From assembly GCA_036435485.1 (NCBI GenBank), contig CM071598.1, forward strand, positions 195,465,148 to 195,529,147: a stretch of DNA of 64,000 nucleotides, written 5' to 3'. Position 1 is the first letter of the stretch. Each line of letters begins with the position of its first letter. This document shows, piece after piece, positions 10,820 to 19,864 of this stretch. Below the pieces are notes generated by a model. The model worked only from the letters and a program-made list of their open reading frames with translations. It was not told the origin of the DNA and made no database searches. The stretch comes from Saposhnikovia divaricata (lineage: Eukaryota > Streptophyta > Magnoliopsida > Apiales > Apiaceae). The translations under genes were made by a program, and so were the position numbers.

Positions 10820-10975
10820 ACAGGAACCTATTACTTAGGGAATATGCATTTTAGGAAAAGTAAGGGCACAAAGATAATTTTGGTTATAGCTAATATATTA
10901 TAACAACATGAGCCTATTACTTACCGAATATGCATTTTAGGAAAAGTAAGGGCACGGAGATAATTTTGGCAAAAA
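10820..10975 (+). repeat. Tandem duplication of LTR tail plus flank
   Basis: An approximately 85-bp unit containing 'cctattactta', 'gaatatgcatttt' and 'ggaaaagtaagggcac' is present twice (from 10820 and from 10906). Between the units at 10884-10905 lies a copy of the last 22 bp of the copia A LTR. This suggests a short tandem duplication of the LTR/flank junction after the copia insertion. Confidence 0.7.
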
Positions 10976-11124
10976 AGGGCACAGAGGTAATTTGACAAGA
11001 AAATTAGGATATGGCGTGAGAGGGGAATTGGGGAAAGGGCGTGTGAATTGCAATTGTGTTAACCCTAAAGGGAGTGCTGAGTGGGTAAAGCAAGTTTGGT
11101 TTGGGAGTTGGAATTTGCTTTGAG

Positions 11125-11553
11125 ATGGAATTTCGTTGCTATTCATACAATGGTAAAAGAAAATTTGAATTTGTGTCACGGTCGGCTATAGATGCACATA
11201 ACAGGAGCATACATCGTGAGCTATTAGGAAAAGAAAAGTGTAAATTTTGTGGGACTCTTTTCCAAACCAAATCAGAGTTGGAGATGCACACCCTCAGTGT
11301 TCATGGTGAACTGTTAAACGAAAAACATCTGTGTAAAGTTTGTGGGAAGCTTTTCGGATCCAAATTAGGGTTGGAGACGCACATCTCCATTGTTCATGGT
11401 CATCTGTTAGAAGAAAAACATCTGTGTGAAGTTTGTCACTCTTTTTCCAAACCAAATCAGACTTGGAGACGCACGTTTGTGACTCTTTTTCCCAAACCAA
11501 ATCAGACGCACTGTGAAATTCTTCACAAGGTATCTGTTTTCTTCCCCTTTTAG
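11125..11553 (+). CDS. Small C2H2 zinc-finger-like protein
   Basis: An open frame of 142 codons starting at ATG 11125; an earlier in-frame TTG at 11101 was not used. Repeats of about 30 residues contain C2H2 fingers: CKFCGTLF..ELEMHTLSVH (about residues 38-58) and CKVCGKLF..LETHISIVH (about 72-92), both CX2C-X12-HX4H. An N-terminal copy has lost its cysteines, and a fourth repeat is broken by a short internal duplication near 11440-11510. The repeats share the spacer 'LLxEKHLC'. A possible splice donor (AAG|GTATCT) at 11529-11530 means the frame may continue in a later exon. C2H2 proteins usually bind nucleic acid. Whether this is expressed or a decayed fragment is open. Confidence 0.5.
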   Translation: MEFRCYSYNGKRKFEFVSRSAIDAHNRSIHRELLGKEKCKFCGTLFQTKSELEMHTLSVHGELLNEKHLCKVCGKLFGSKLGLETHISIVHGHLLEEKHLCEVCHSFSKPNQTWRRTFVTLFPKPNQTHCEILHKVSVFFPF

Positions 11554-12045
11554 GATTTGTTTACGTCTTTTTAATATTATTTTCCTAAGAGATTCCTTAT
11601 TTTGTTCTACCAATTATTCGAAAAACCGAATTAGAGTTGGAGAAACACCAGGTATCTGTTTTCTATATAAATAAAGTTCCAATTATAAACACACACACAT
11701 TAGCATCTGTTATTCTCTCTACCGTAATTACAATAATTAAGCTTCATTATGGTATGAATTTCATCATCTCTTTTCTTTTGTTTTACTCAAAGATTTGATT
11801 TTTGTTTTGGTCTACTAAAAGTGATTCTTTATTATAACTGTGAATTACTATGCTTTGATTCTTTATTGTGAATTGGATGATATATAATTGTGAATTGTGA
11901 ATATATGATTCTTAATTGTTTTTACTAATTGATTTATTGTTCTTTATTATGATTTTGTTTGTACTAATTGATGGTCTGGTCATTATTGTGAATTGGATGG
12001 TTTTGCTGATTATAAATGCACTAATTTGTAGCCAAAAACTTCTGT
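11554..12045. other. AT-rich non-coding
   Basis: A near repeat of 'ggtatctgttttct' (11529 and 11651) follows the zinc-finger ORF. The rest is AT-rich with loosely repeated 'gtgaattg' and 'tgattctttatt' phrases (11810-12000). No gene seen. Confidence 0.5.
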
Positions 12046-12405
12046 AGCATCTCCAATCATCATAAACCCTTAGCTAAAAATCTACGTGGCATGCCTTAAA
12101 TAGAAATTATAGAGAATGTCCAAAAATTTTGTCATTCCAATGGGATAGATAAAAAAATAGCCAACCTCCTTATTTGACTATATATGCCGAACCTTTAGAG
12201 ACCTGTAGGAAAATTACACGTCATCAATTACCATACTAAAATAAAATATTATACTTAAAATAACTTAAAATAATAATAACATGCTATTTTTAAATTATAA
12301 CTAACCAATAGCCAACTCCATTGGATTATAATTCCTTACAGGTTCAACAAATTTTAAATAATCAATATGTAGCCAACCATTTAAAAAAACCCCATTGGAG
12401 ATGCT
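12046..12405. mobile_element. MITE with AGCATCTCCAAT termini
   Basis: Inverted ends AGCATCTCCAAT (12046-12057) and ATTGGAGATGCT (12394-12405) enclose 360 bp of AT-rich, non-coding sequence with 'agccaac' phrases repeated near both ends. 'Gagcatctccaat' ends are common among plant miniature inverted-repeat elements. The target duplication is not clear, so the superfamily is left open. Confidence 0.65.
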
Positions 12406-12500
12406 CTAAGTATAGTGGTAAGTAATCTTTTTTCTAAGTTAGAGGTAAGGGTTCAATTCTCTTTATGAACAATTTGAGGGTTGTCTCACGATATATTAAT
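12406..12500 (+). mobile_element. tRNA-derived SINE-like head 1
   Basis: TATAGTGGTAAG (12411-12422) resembles a tRNA A box, and GGGTTCAATTCTC (12449-12461) resembles a B box about 30 bp later. It does not fold into a complete tRNA. This is the layout of the 5' end of a tRNA-derived SINE. Confidence 0.5.
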
Positions 12501-12530
12501 AATGAGTTTTAGAATATATTCAAAACTCAT

Positions 12531-12620
12531 GTCTAGCATAGTGGTAAGGATTCTCACTTACAAGTTAGAGGTTAAGGGTTCAAATCTCACTAGAAACAAT
12601 GTTTTTATTTTTTTATAATT
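12531..12620 (+). mobile_element. tRNA-derived SINE-like head 2
   Basis: TAGCATAGTGGTAAG (from 12534) and GGGTTCAAATCTC (about 12575-12588) are A- and B-box-like. They resemble head 1 and lie about 120 bp downstream of it. A T-rich stretch follows. Confidence 0.55.
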
Positions 12621-12632
12621 AATTATAACATA

Positions 12633-12701
12633 TCTGAGGTGGCATCTAGGTGGCTTGCTGAGGTGGAATAAATTGTCTGAGGTGGCATCTAGGTGGCTTG
12701 C
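12633..12701 (+). repeat. 27-bp direct repeat
   Basis: A 27-bp phrase starting 'tctgaggtggcatctagg' occurs at 12633-12659 and 12675-12701, separated by 15 bp. Confidence 0.8.
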
Positions 12702-12793
12702 CGATATAATATATAGATATCACAATATAATTTAATGTTACACACACAAATTAAAATAAATTGAAATAAGTATTACATTTCATTAAAAAATAA

Positions 12794-14455
12794 AGACTAA
12801 ATTGCAGTTTGATGGCTTGTTATTTAATTTTTTTGCACATTAGTGACTAAAATAAATAACTAGCCAAAGTGATGGCTAAACTTATTTTTTACTGTTAAAA
12901 AGAAACGTGGACGAGGGTATAAAGGTCAAAACATAATTTTCTATAAACTCAGGTGTTTATACATACATTGACACACATATATAAGATATATCTCATATTC
13001 AAAAACAGAGCAGATGGGTACCATCATCTATTTTAATTCCTCCATCTGATCAGTTTGTAGACCATCTAAGCATTTAAATCATACTCGTCAAGTTCCACTT
13101 TCATTTTTTTCGTAATCCTTGTATATTTCTTGGTGAGATTATTGTTGAAATGGGGATAGTAACATGAATAAAATTTGTCAAATTTAAACCTCCTTCATTC
13201 TCTTTCTGGTCTGAACTAAATAATGCAACCCACATTTCCTCCTGCCTCCCTCTAACACCATTCTATGTATCATCCCTCCTAACTCAATTGGGTTTAAAAG
13301 AATCTGTGCAAGTTTCTAGCTTCGTCAGGAGCTAAAGCCAATTCCTTTTAATCTGTTAACGAGTCGGTAGTTGCTAAACCCAATGAGCTAGATCCCCTAA
13401 CTAATACAACAAGCTGCGTTAGGCCTAGAGCCGGTAAGAAGACAGCCAGTGATTCTTGCAGGCCCATTGAGTAAGGGTTAGGTCAAGTGGAATGTAAGTA
13501 GTAACGAGTTGGTAGCTTCTAAAGGGAGCCTGCCAGTAAGGAAGAAATTCCATTCACTCGTCGGGAGCTAAAGCAAGATTGGTAGATGCTATTTAAGCAG
13601 TAATCCCGATCTATCCTATCGCCATTTCAATCAGCTATTGCCCCTATTGAGTAAGTAAGGCTCCCCCTCTCCTTTACTAATAGGGGGTAGGTAAGCTAAG
13701 TCTTCAGTCCGAGAAAAACTCTATCGAATAAGCCCAGCTATAAGTACCAAATCCATCTTTTCTTCCATAGGATTAGCATAGGAATCATTAATAGTTTAAT
13801 TCTCTCCCGGAACTACCCAATCTGTTTTAAACTCACATTTACCACGTCGCATTGACAAGTTCAAAAGTAGCCCAACCTATACAAGGGCGGCAAGAGCCAG
13901 TCACGAGTTGGTAGCAGTGGCTATAGCCAGTGCGGATAAGATCCCTCCGTAAGGGTTTCAAGCAAGTAGCAAATCAAGGTTTGATGCCGAAAATGAAATG
14001 ATTCAAGAAAAAGCCTAATATAGAAGATTAAGATTAATTATGCAAAGATATAAACTAAATGTCGCTGAATAAAACTTAAATCGATATAGGATATATATGT
14101 GTATCAGCGTGTATTAATTTGAATCGTGGCTGAAAAATGATTTAATCAATTGGAATTTAGACTCAAATGGCAGGGTTTGCAGTGAGAGACAAGAGAAATA
14201 GAGGACTGTGAGAGGTGACAATCAATCTGATATATACCCGTCTATGTATTCATTCAAGAGTTGAAAGAAAAATCACATTTATGACTATTTCGCCCTTGTC
14301 AACGTTATCTTTTAACCATTGACTTTACGGCAAATGTCTGGAGCCTCTAATATGCTTGAAAAAAGTAAATTTAGCCATCACTTAGGTTATTAATTTATTT
14401 TAGCCATCAACGTGCACAAAAATTAATTTACAAGCCAATAAACTGCAATTTAGTC
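12794..14455. mobile_element. Mutator-like element with long TIRs
   Basis: The first roughly 170 bp (starting 'gactaaattgcagttt' near 12795) are an imperfect inverted copy of the last roughly 170 bp (ending 'aaactgcaatttagtc' at 14455). A 9-bp direct repeat AAAAAATAA flanks the element (12785-12793 and 14456-14464). Long TIRs and a 9-bp target duplication are typical of Mutator-like elements. The element is about 1.66 kb and has no transposase ORF. Its middle is clearly less AT-rich than its arms and looks foreign. Confidence 0.78.
13300..13970. other. Mitochondrial-DNA-like segment inside the Mutator-like element
   Basis: Base composition shifts to nearly balanced GC. The text is full of short recurring phrases such as 'gagttggtagc', 'gtcgggagctaaagc', 'agccagt' and 'gagtaagg' (13316-13330, 13360-13372, 13500-13515, 13555-13570, 13885-13960). 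This wording is characteristic of non-coding plant mitochondrial DNA rather than nuclear spacer. No mitochondrial gene is recognisable. The assignment rests on style and composition, not on an alignment. Confidence 0.45.
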
Positions 14456-14671
14456 AAAAAATAATCAAGCACTAAAATTAATTTGTTTTTTCAAAAGTAA
14501 TAAAAAGGACTATCAAAAAAAATACTATAACATTTTTTTTAAGGATGTACTATACCAATTTTAAAATTGTTTCACAATAACAATGAAATTACAATATGTT
14601 AGGTATATAAACATACTTATATATTTTGTAACAAGCTTGTATCAAAGACGTGATATTAATCACATGAATTA

Positions 14672-15264
14672 GGATGCGTTTGGTTGAGGGTAATTAAGAA
14701 AGATAAAGGGAAACAAGAGGGTTCATTTTCTTTGTTGATTTTTGTTTATAAAAAATATCATTCTGTTTGACCCTTTTTAGTTTTAGGATTACCCAATATC
14801 CCTCCTAATCCATTCCTCACCCCCACTAGGTATTTGCTTTCCCTTTTCTGATTTCTTTTCCATTTTCAATTATAATTTATTTCTTAAACTATAAAAAATA
14901 GATTAACATGTAACTTACTTTTAAAACTTAAAAAAAATTATAATTTAGCTTTTAAGAATTAAAAAGTAATTTTGATATAGTTAATATTTATTTAAATTAA
15001 AAAAATAATAATATTGTTAAATAATAAAATTTATTAATTTATTAGAATATAAATAAACTATATTGTTTTAAATATAAATGCACTTGACTTTTTTAAAATT
15101 ATATAATGTCGAAAAAAGCAAATACAAAGATAATCATATAATTTTACTTCGGTTTTCAGATCAAAAACCAAACAGGTAAAACAATTCAGGATCATTCATT
15201 TCCTTTCTCCACGTTTCCCTTTCTGATTCCCATTCCGTTACCCCAACACGAACCAAACACCCCC
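14672..15264. mobile_element. Tourist/Harbinger-like MITE
   Basis: Left end GGATGCGTTTGGTTGAGGG; the right end, read inverted, is GGGGTGTTTGGTTCGTG. Both are followed inwards by 'ggtaa' and AG-rich sequence. TTA flanks each side (14669-14671 and 15265-15267), the 3-bp duplication of PIF/Harbinger elements. 593 bp, no ORF. Confidence 0.7.
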
Positions 15265-15267
15265 TTA

Positions 15268-15707
15268 GTGAATTCTTTCACTAAGGTATTATCATGAAGT
15301 TAGAATATTATTTCAATTTCCAGTAAAGTTCAAATGCAAATAGGCTATGAAATAAAAAAATAGTCATATAAATAATATAAACCAACATTTTATTTATTAG
15401 AAAGTTAAAATAAAAAAGATAGGATGAAAGAAGAGTATGTGGTTTATCTAATAAAATATTTAAAGCAAACTTAAATATTTATGTAACAGAATGGTTATAA
15501 TATGAATTTTAAAAGAGGAATTTAAGTGTTCAATTTTCAATATTTTACACAAATTCATCTACTTTAACAAAAATAATACGGTAATGATATTTTTGTAATT
15601 TTTTAACGTATATGAGTAAAATCGTTCATAGTCATTTATTGACTCTTTTTGTCCTTTTTTGTAAATAATTAGATTTATTTTCTTTACAAATGAGTATCTG
15701 TTCTAAC
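15268..15707. other. AT-rich non-coding
   Basis: No gene, repeat end or motif recognised. Confidence 0.5.
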
Positions 15708-16242
15708 CAGTGTTCAAAAAAATCGGAACTCAGTTTGATTCAATGAGCTTACCGAGTAACGAGTACTCAGATAAATCAGAGTATCGGATATATTAAAAAG
15801 TAATTATATATATTTATATATAATATATTTTAAATTTTACATATTATAATATTATATTAAACAATATCTAGACTACATATTCTAATTTGTATATTGTTCT
15901 TCTGCATTCATCAACTCATGAATAATTCGTATATTGTTTGACATTGTGAAATGAATTCAGTATGTTAGAATAATATGTTGGGACTTCTAACAAAATAGAA
16001 TTTATATATAGCATGTAGGAATATAGCTGTTAAATATAGCCGTTATAATATGGCTGTTGGAATTTCAAATTTCAAAATACCAGTGTAGCAGATTTCGGAA
16101 ATCGGAACTATTTTGAGGTACCGATTTACGATTTATCGGGTCATTCGGTTGCAAAATTGGCCGAATCGGTTCCAGAATTTTGACCGATTTTTTGCCGATT
16201 TATCGACGATTTTTCAGAAATCGACCGATTTCTATAACAGTG
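15708..16242. mobile_element. Possible hAT-type MITE
   Basis: Left end CAGTGTTCAAAAAAATCGG; the right end, inverted, is CACTGTTATAGAAATCGG. Both ends carry several copies of 'atcgg/ccgat' inward. CAGTG-type termini suggest hAT, but no clear 8-bp target duplication was seen. Confidence 0.45.
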
Positions 16243-16696
16243 CAAAATACTAATTAAATACTACTTTTGAAATATAGGTTGACCAAAAATAAGAAAAAGA
16301 AATATAGGGAAGCAATATAGGGAATACCATTGGAGTGAAATAGCTTTTTGATTCCCTATATTTTAGGTAACCATTAGTTTGATATGTTTTAGGGATTGAA
16401 AATATGGAACCCCATTGGGAAGATTGATGTGGGCGTGGTATGTGAAGGACTTCACTGATCAATGCAGTGGCCTAGAAATCCTAGATATTTGAGGTGAATT
16501 CTCATATGAGTATATGAGTAGATTCATGACAATTTATAATGTTTGTCCTGCATCTAAACAATGATATCAGAATCAACATAGATATCAGAAACTTCACAAA
16601 AGGATTCATAACTCTTTAAGTTTCAATTGGTTTACATCTTTAATCAACGATGACCTAACTATAGTTACAATAATTTATATATATATATAAAAATAA
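16243..16696. other. Non-coding spacer
   Basis: AT-rich, ending in a short (TA)n at about 16675-16689. Nothing recognised. Confidence 0.45.
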
Positions 16697-17643
16697 GGGA
16701 CTACTCCAATGAGACCCTTCTTATAGTGAGAATTGAGACTCCTATTATTAAATTTCTATAATCTTATACATACATATTAGAAAACATCGGTGTCACCATC
16801 AGTCCATCACCACTCCTACTCCTCTCATCTTCCACCACCACCACCACCACAATCACCGCCATCACCACCACCACCCATTACTGTTACCAACTACCATCAT
16901 TATCACCTACTCCTTCGTGACACCACCCTGCTCACCATAAGACTACTGACTCTATCACCATCACCATCCATCCACCAATAATACCAGAATCACAATCACA
17001 ATCATCATATAATACTGCCATTAATCACTATCATTACCATGTGTTTCATATAAAATCACCTTATATACGCACATCATCACCATATACAGAATTTCTAAAA
17101 TTATGCCTAAATCACCAAAGTTTCACTATAAATTTCAACGCAAATCATCATTTTTTTATAACACAAATCACCAAATTTCATAGCAAATCACTAAAATTTC
17201 AACATCAATCACCCAAATTTCTTAAAACAAATCACCAAAATTCTCACCTATATACACTCTGAAAGTGTAAAAATCAATTCTCCAAAAATAAATCACCAAC
17301 CATCACTGAATCACAAGTTTCGATCACCACACCACACCACATAAAGCTCCGATCACCACATCATACCAGTGCCTTCATCCGCTAGATCTACAACACCGTT
17401 CTAAGGATTATTCATTTATCGTTTCTAGATTGAACTCGTACACTGTTCTATTTTCTTCAAATCGGACTCAATATCCAACACCGTTTTTTACTTTAAACTC
17501 CAAACAGTACTATCGGAGCAATGTTTAGATGAAATGTAAGAATGCATCAGGCGTGAGGATGTAGATTTAGTCTAAATCATTTAGATGAAAAGAAAAGAAG
17601 AAAAGAGACATGAGAAAGTAAGAAGAAAGAGAAAAGGGATTGT

Positions 17644-17682
<39 letters not shown>

Positions 17683-17844
17683 AATGGTTGAGAAAATGAT
17701 TAGATCAGGGGATAGATGAGTTGTCGGGTAGAAGGAAATTGACGTAGTAGTTATTAATAAATTGTGTGGTCCAGATTAAATAATATAGTATAAAATGGAA
17801 AGTTCTCAGTTCTCACTATAAGAGGGGTCTCATTTGAGCACTTG

Positions 17845-17846
<2 letters not shown>
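16697..17846. mobile_element. Inverted-repeat element inserted in a (TA)n tract
   Basis: Left 'ctactccaatgagaccc' plus 'cttatagtgagaa' (16701-16733) is inverted at the right as 'ttctcactataag' plus 'ggggtctcatttgagcac' (17812-17842). The element is flanked by TA runs on both sides. The interior is unusual: 16790-17000 is CAC/CCA-rich with a run of Pro/His/Ser-type triplets, and 17080-17260 is built from loosely repeated 'aaatcaccaaaatt' phrases. No convincing gene. Insertion into (TA)n is known for some small plant elements; the superfamily is unassigned. Confidence 0.55.
17647..17675 (+). repeat. (GA)n microsatellite
   Basis: About 14 GA units in a purine-rich region. Confidence 0.9.

Positions 17847-17897
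<51 letters not shown>
17847..17897 (+). repeat. (TA)n microsatellite
   Basis: About 25 TA units directly after the inverted-repeat element. Confidence 0.95.
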
Positions 17898-17904
<7 letters not shown>

Positions 17905-18039
17905 CATGTGTATATTCGTAATTTATTTATTTTTATTATAATGCATTTGGCGGACACATGAGCATTCTTTTACATTTTCTGTTAACTTTCTTTTTAATAT
18001 TTAACAGAGTGATATATATTTGAGACTAGTGGTTTAAAT

Positions 18040-18535
18040 TAGGGGTGGCAAAATCTGACACGAACCCGACACGGAAAAATACGAATTAGGGTCGGGGTTT
18101 TTACGTTTCGGGTTGGGTAAATTTTTACCCGTTGGGTTCGGGTCGGGTTCGGGTTAACCCAGTGTAGCCGAACCCGACCCGAAATTTTTTTTATATATAA
18201 TATATTATATATAAATATATATTTATATTACAAAATATTTACATTTGTCATCTATTTATATTTTATTTAAATATCATCTCATAAAGTTATTATTATAGAT
18301 TTTTTAAATATATTATAAAGAAAAATAATTTAATAAAATTATAATAATTAATTTTTAATAATTTTCGGGTCAAAACAGGTCATTTTCGGGTTGATCGGGT
18401 ACATAATAGGTCGGGTTCGGGTTGAAAATTTCAACCCGTTTCGGGTTCGGGTCGGGTTCGGGTTGACCCAAAAACAGGACCAGGTACAGCAAACCCGACA
18501 CGAACCCGACCTGTTACCCGAAATTGCCACCCCTA
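18040..18535. mobile_element. hAT-type MITE, TAGGGGTGGCAA termini
   Basis: Ends TAGGGGTGGCAAA and TTGCCACCCCTA are inverted. The 8-bp GTTTAAAT flanks both sides (18032-18039 and 18536-18543), the target duplication of hAT elements. Subterminal regions are packed with 'cgggt/acccg' motifs in both orientations, and the centre is AT-only. 496 bp, no coding capacity. Confidence 0.85.
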
Positions 18536-18543
18536 GTTTAAAT

Positions 18544-19008
18544 GAGCTCCCTGAGTCATATTTGTAGAATGAGTGGCTAGTTTGATATACAACCCGAAAT
18601 TTATATTCGAAGTGCGTTCCGTATAAAAATTTTGGTCTTTTTTTTTAAATAGTTGTTTTGATTTTGAATGACTTTTTTGAAGCTATATAAACCAAGACTT
18701 TTGGTACTCTTTTGAATGTTACATTGTTACCCACATGGCCACACACATAAGTAAATTTACGTATATGGTAGTTTAGATCCCAAGATCTGTTTTTAAATGG
18801 TGAATTTATTGTATTCATCTTCTTATTGCATCGTAGGTGTTCGTGTGTATTTCTAAAAGGAGCTATGAGTGGTGGGAATTTGTGATTGTACTCAAAACAT
18901 AGTTTCTTTTTCCACATAAATTCTCTTAGTCTATTTTTTTCTTCTTATAATTGAAATGCCAAATGATGTTGTAAACATTTGAGAGTTTATATGCGGGATG
19001 AATACTAG
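18544..19008. other. Non-coding upstream of RZ-1-like gene
   Basis: No element or gene recognised. An ATG at 18998 is not in frame with the RRM downstream. Confidence 0.4.
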
Positions 19009-19864
19009 GGAGAGGGAGAATATTGTTGCTTCGTTAGTCAACTCGAGTTTTCAACAACCGAGGATGACCTGATGTATGCTTTCAACGACTACAACCCTAT
19101 TGGTGCAGAGGTATTAAAGAACACTATGTTTTTTATAAGTTTTGATCTAAATTTATTTTAGTTTAAACTTATAGTTCACGAGGGTCATGATGCTTCGAAC
19201 GTGCCATTGATGGCCAGACATATCTTTTATAGGGAACTACAACAATTTATTATATGCCTGATCTTCTTTAAATTTTGTTTTTTCATATATTTGACCTTGT
19301 GCATCTAAATGTTTTATCCACATAAATTGAATGTCTTTATTTGCTTCTGCATGCTTATTTTAACTTTTTTATTTGTAGATTATTAAAAACATAGTTACAG
19401 ACAAGTCTGAGGGGATTGGATATGTTTATTTCAACGAAGAAAATGAAATGAAAGCTGCGATTAAAGAGATGAATCACAAGTGTTTAGGTGAAAGGTTGAT
19501 GGTAGTAGCTAATGATCCATTAGCTACTTGGAATTACCAAGATCCATGTGGCAGTGGTATTTGTCGTTTCCGATGTAATGGAGTTGGTGGAATGAATGGT
19601 GAAGAATGCTTCAAATGCGGCTTACCTGGGCATCTTCCTAAGGAATGTAAACTTATTATCAAGGGAGGTAGGAATAGGGGTAGAGATGGCAGAAGAGGAT
19701 GCTTTAAATGTGGCAAGCCTGGGCATCTTGCCAAGGACTGTCAAATCAGTGGGAGTTGGGAGGTAGGCATAGGCAGAGGCCAGTTCCCTTGCATGAGGCC
19801 AGTTCCCTTGTTTTTGTTTAAGTTAATTAGGAAGGTGACATCTTGTCAAAACGTAGACTTTTAG
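19009..19864 (+). pseudogene. RZ-1-like RRM plus zinc-knuckle gene, partial
   Basis: Exon 1 (19009-19110) reads EYCCFVSQLEFSTTEDDL and AFNDYNPIGAE, the RNP2 half of an RRM. The intron runs 19111-19378 (GT...TGTAG). Exon 2 (19379-19864) continues in phase with IIKNIVTDKSEGIGYVYF (the RNP1 region), then two CCHC knuckles, CFKCGLPGHLPKEC and CFKCGKPGHLAKDC, near 19607 and 19700. RRM followed by CCHC and glycine/arginine-rich sequence is the layout of plant RZ-1 glycine-rich RNA-binding proteins. No ATG lies in frame: a TAG at 19006 precedes exon 1, though ACTAG|G could be an acceptor for an unseen first exon. The C-terminal arginine/glycine tail is replaced by a short region with a 14-bp duplication (19776-19810). 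Most likely a damaged or partial copy. Confidence 0.65.

Noticed and set aside
11101..11124. Upstream extension of the C2H2 ORF
   Set aside because: The codon at 11101 is TTG; the first in-frame ATG is 11125.
12411..12588. Possible tRNA genes
   Set aside because: A- and B-box-like motifs are present but there is no acceptor stem or full cloverleaf; read as SINE heads.
13300..13970. Intact mitochondrial genes
   Set aside because: No recognisable mitochondrial coding sequence was found; only composition and phrase style suggest origin.
16790..16981. His/Pro-rich ORF
   Set aside because: Simple CAC/CCA sequence inside an inverted-repeat element; composition explains the open frame.
17754..17957. 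ORF encoding a Tyr-Ile run
   Set aside because: Artefact of the (TA)n microsatellite.
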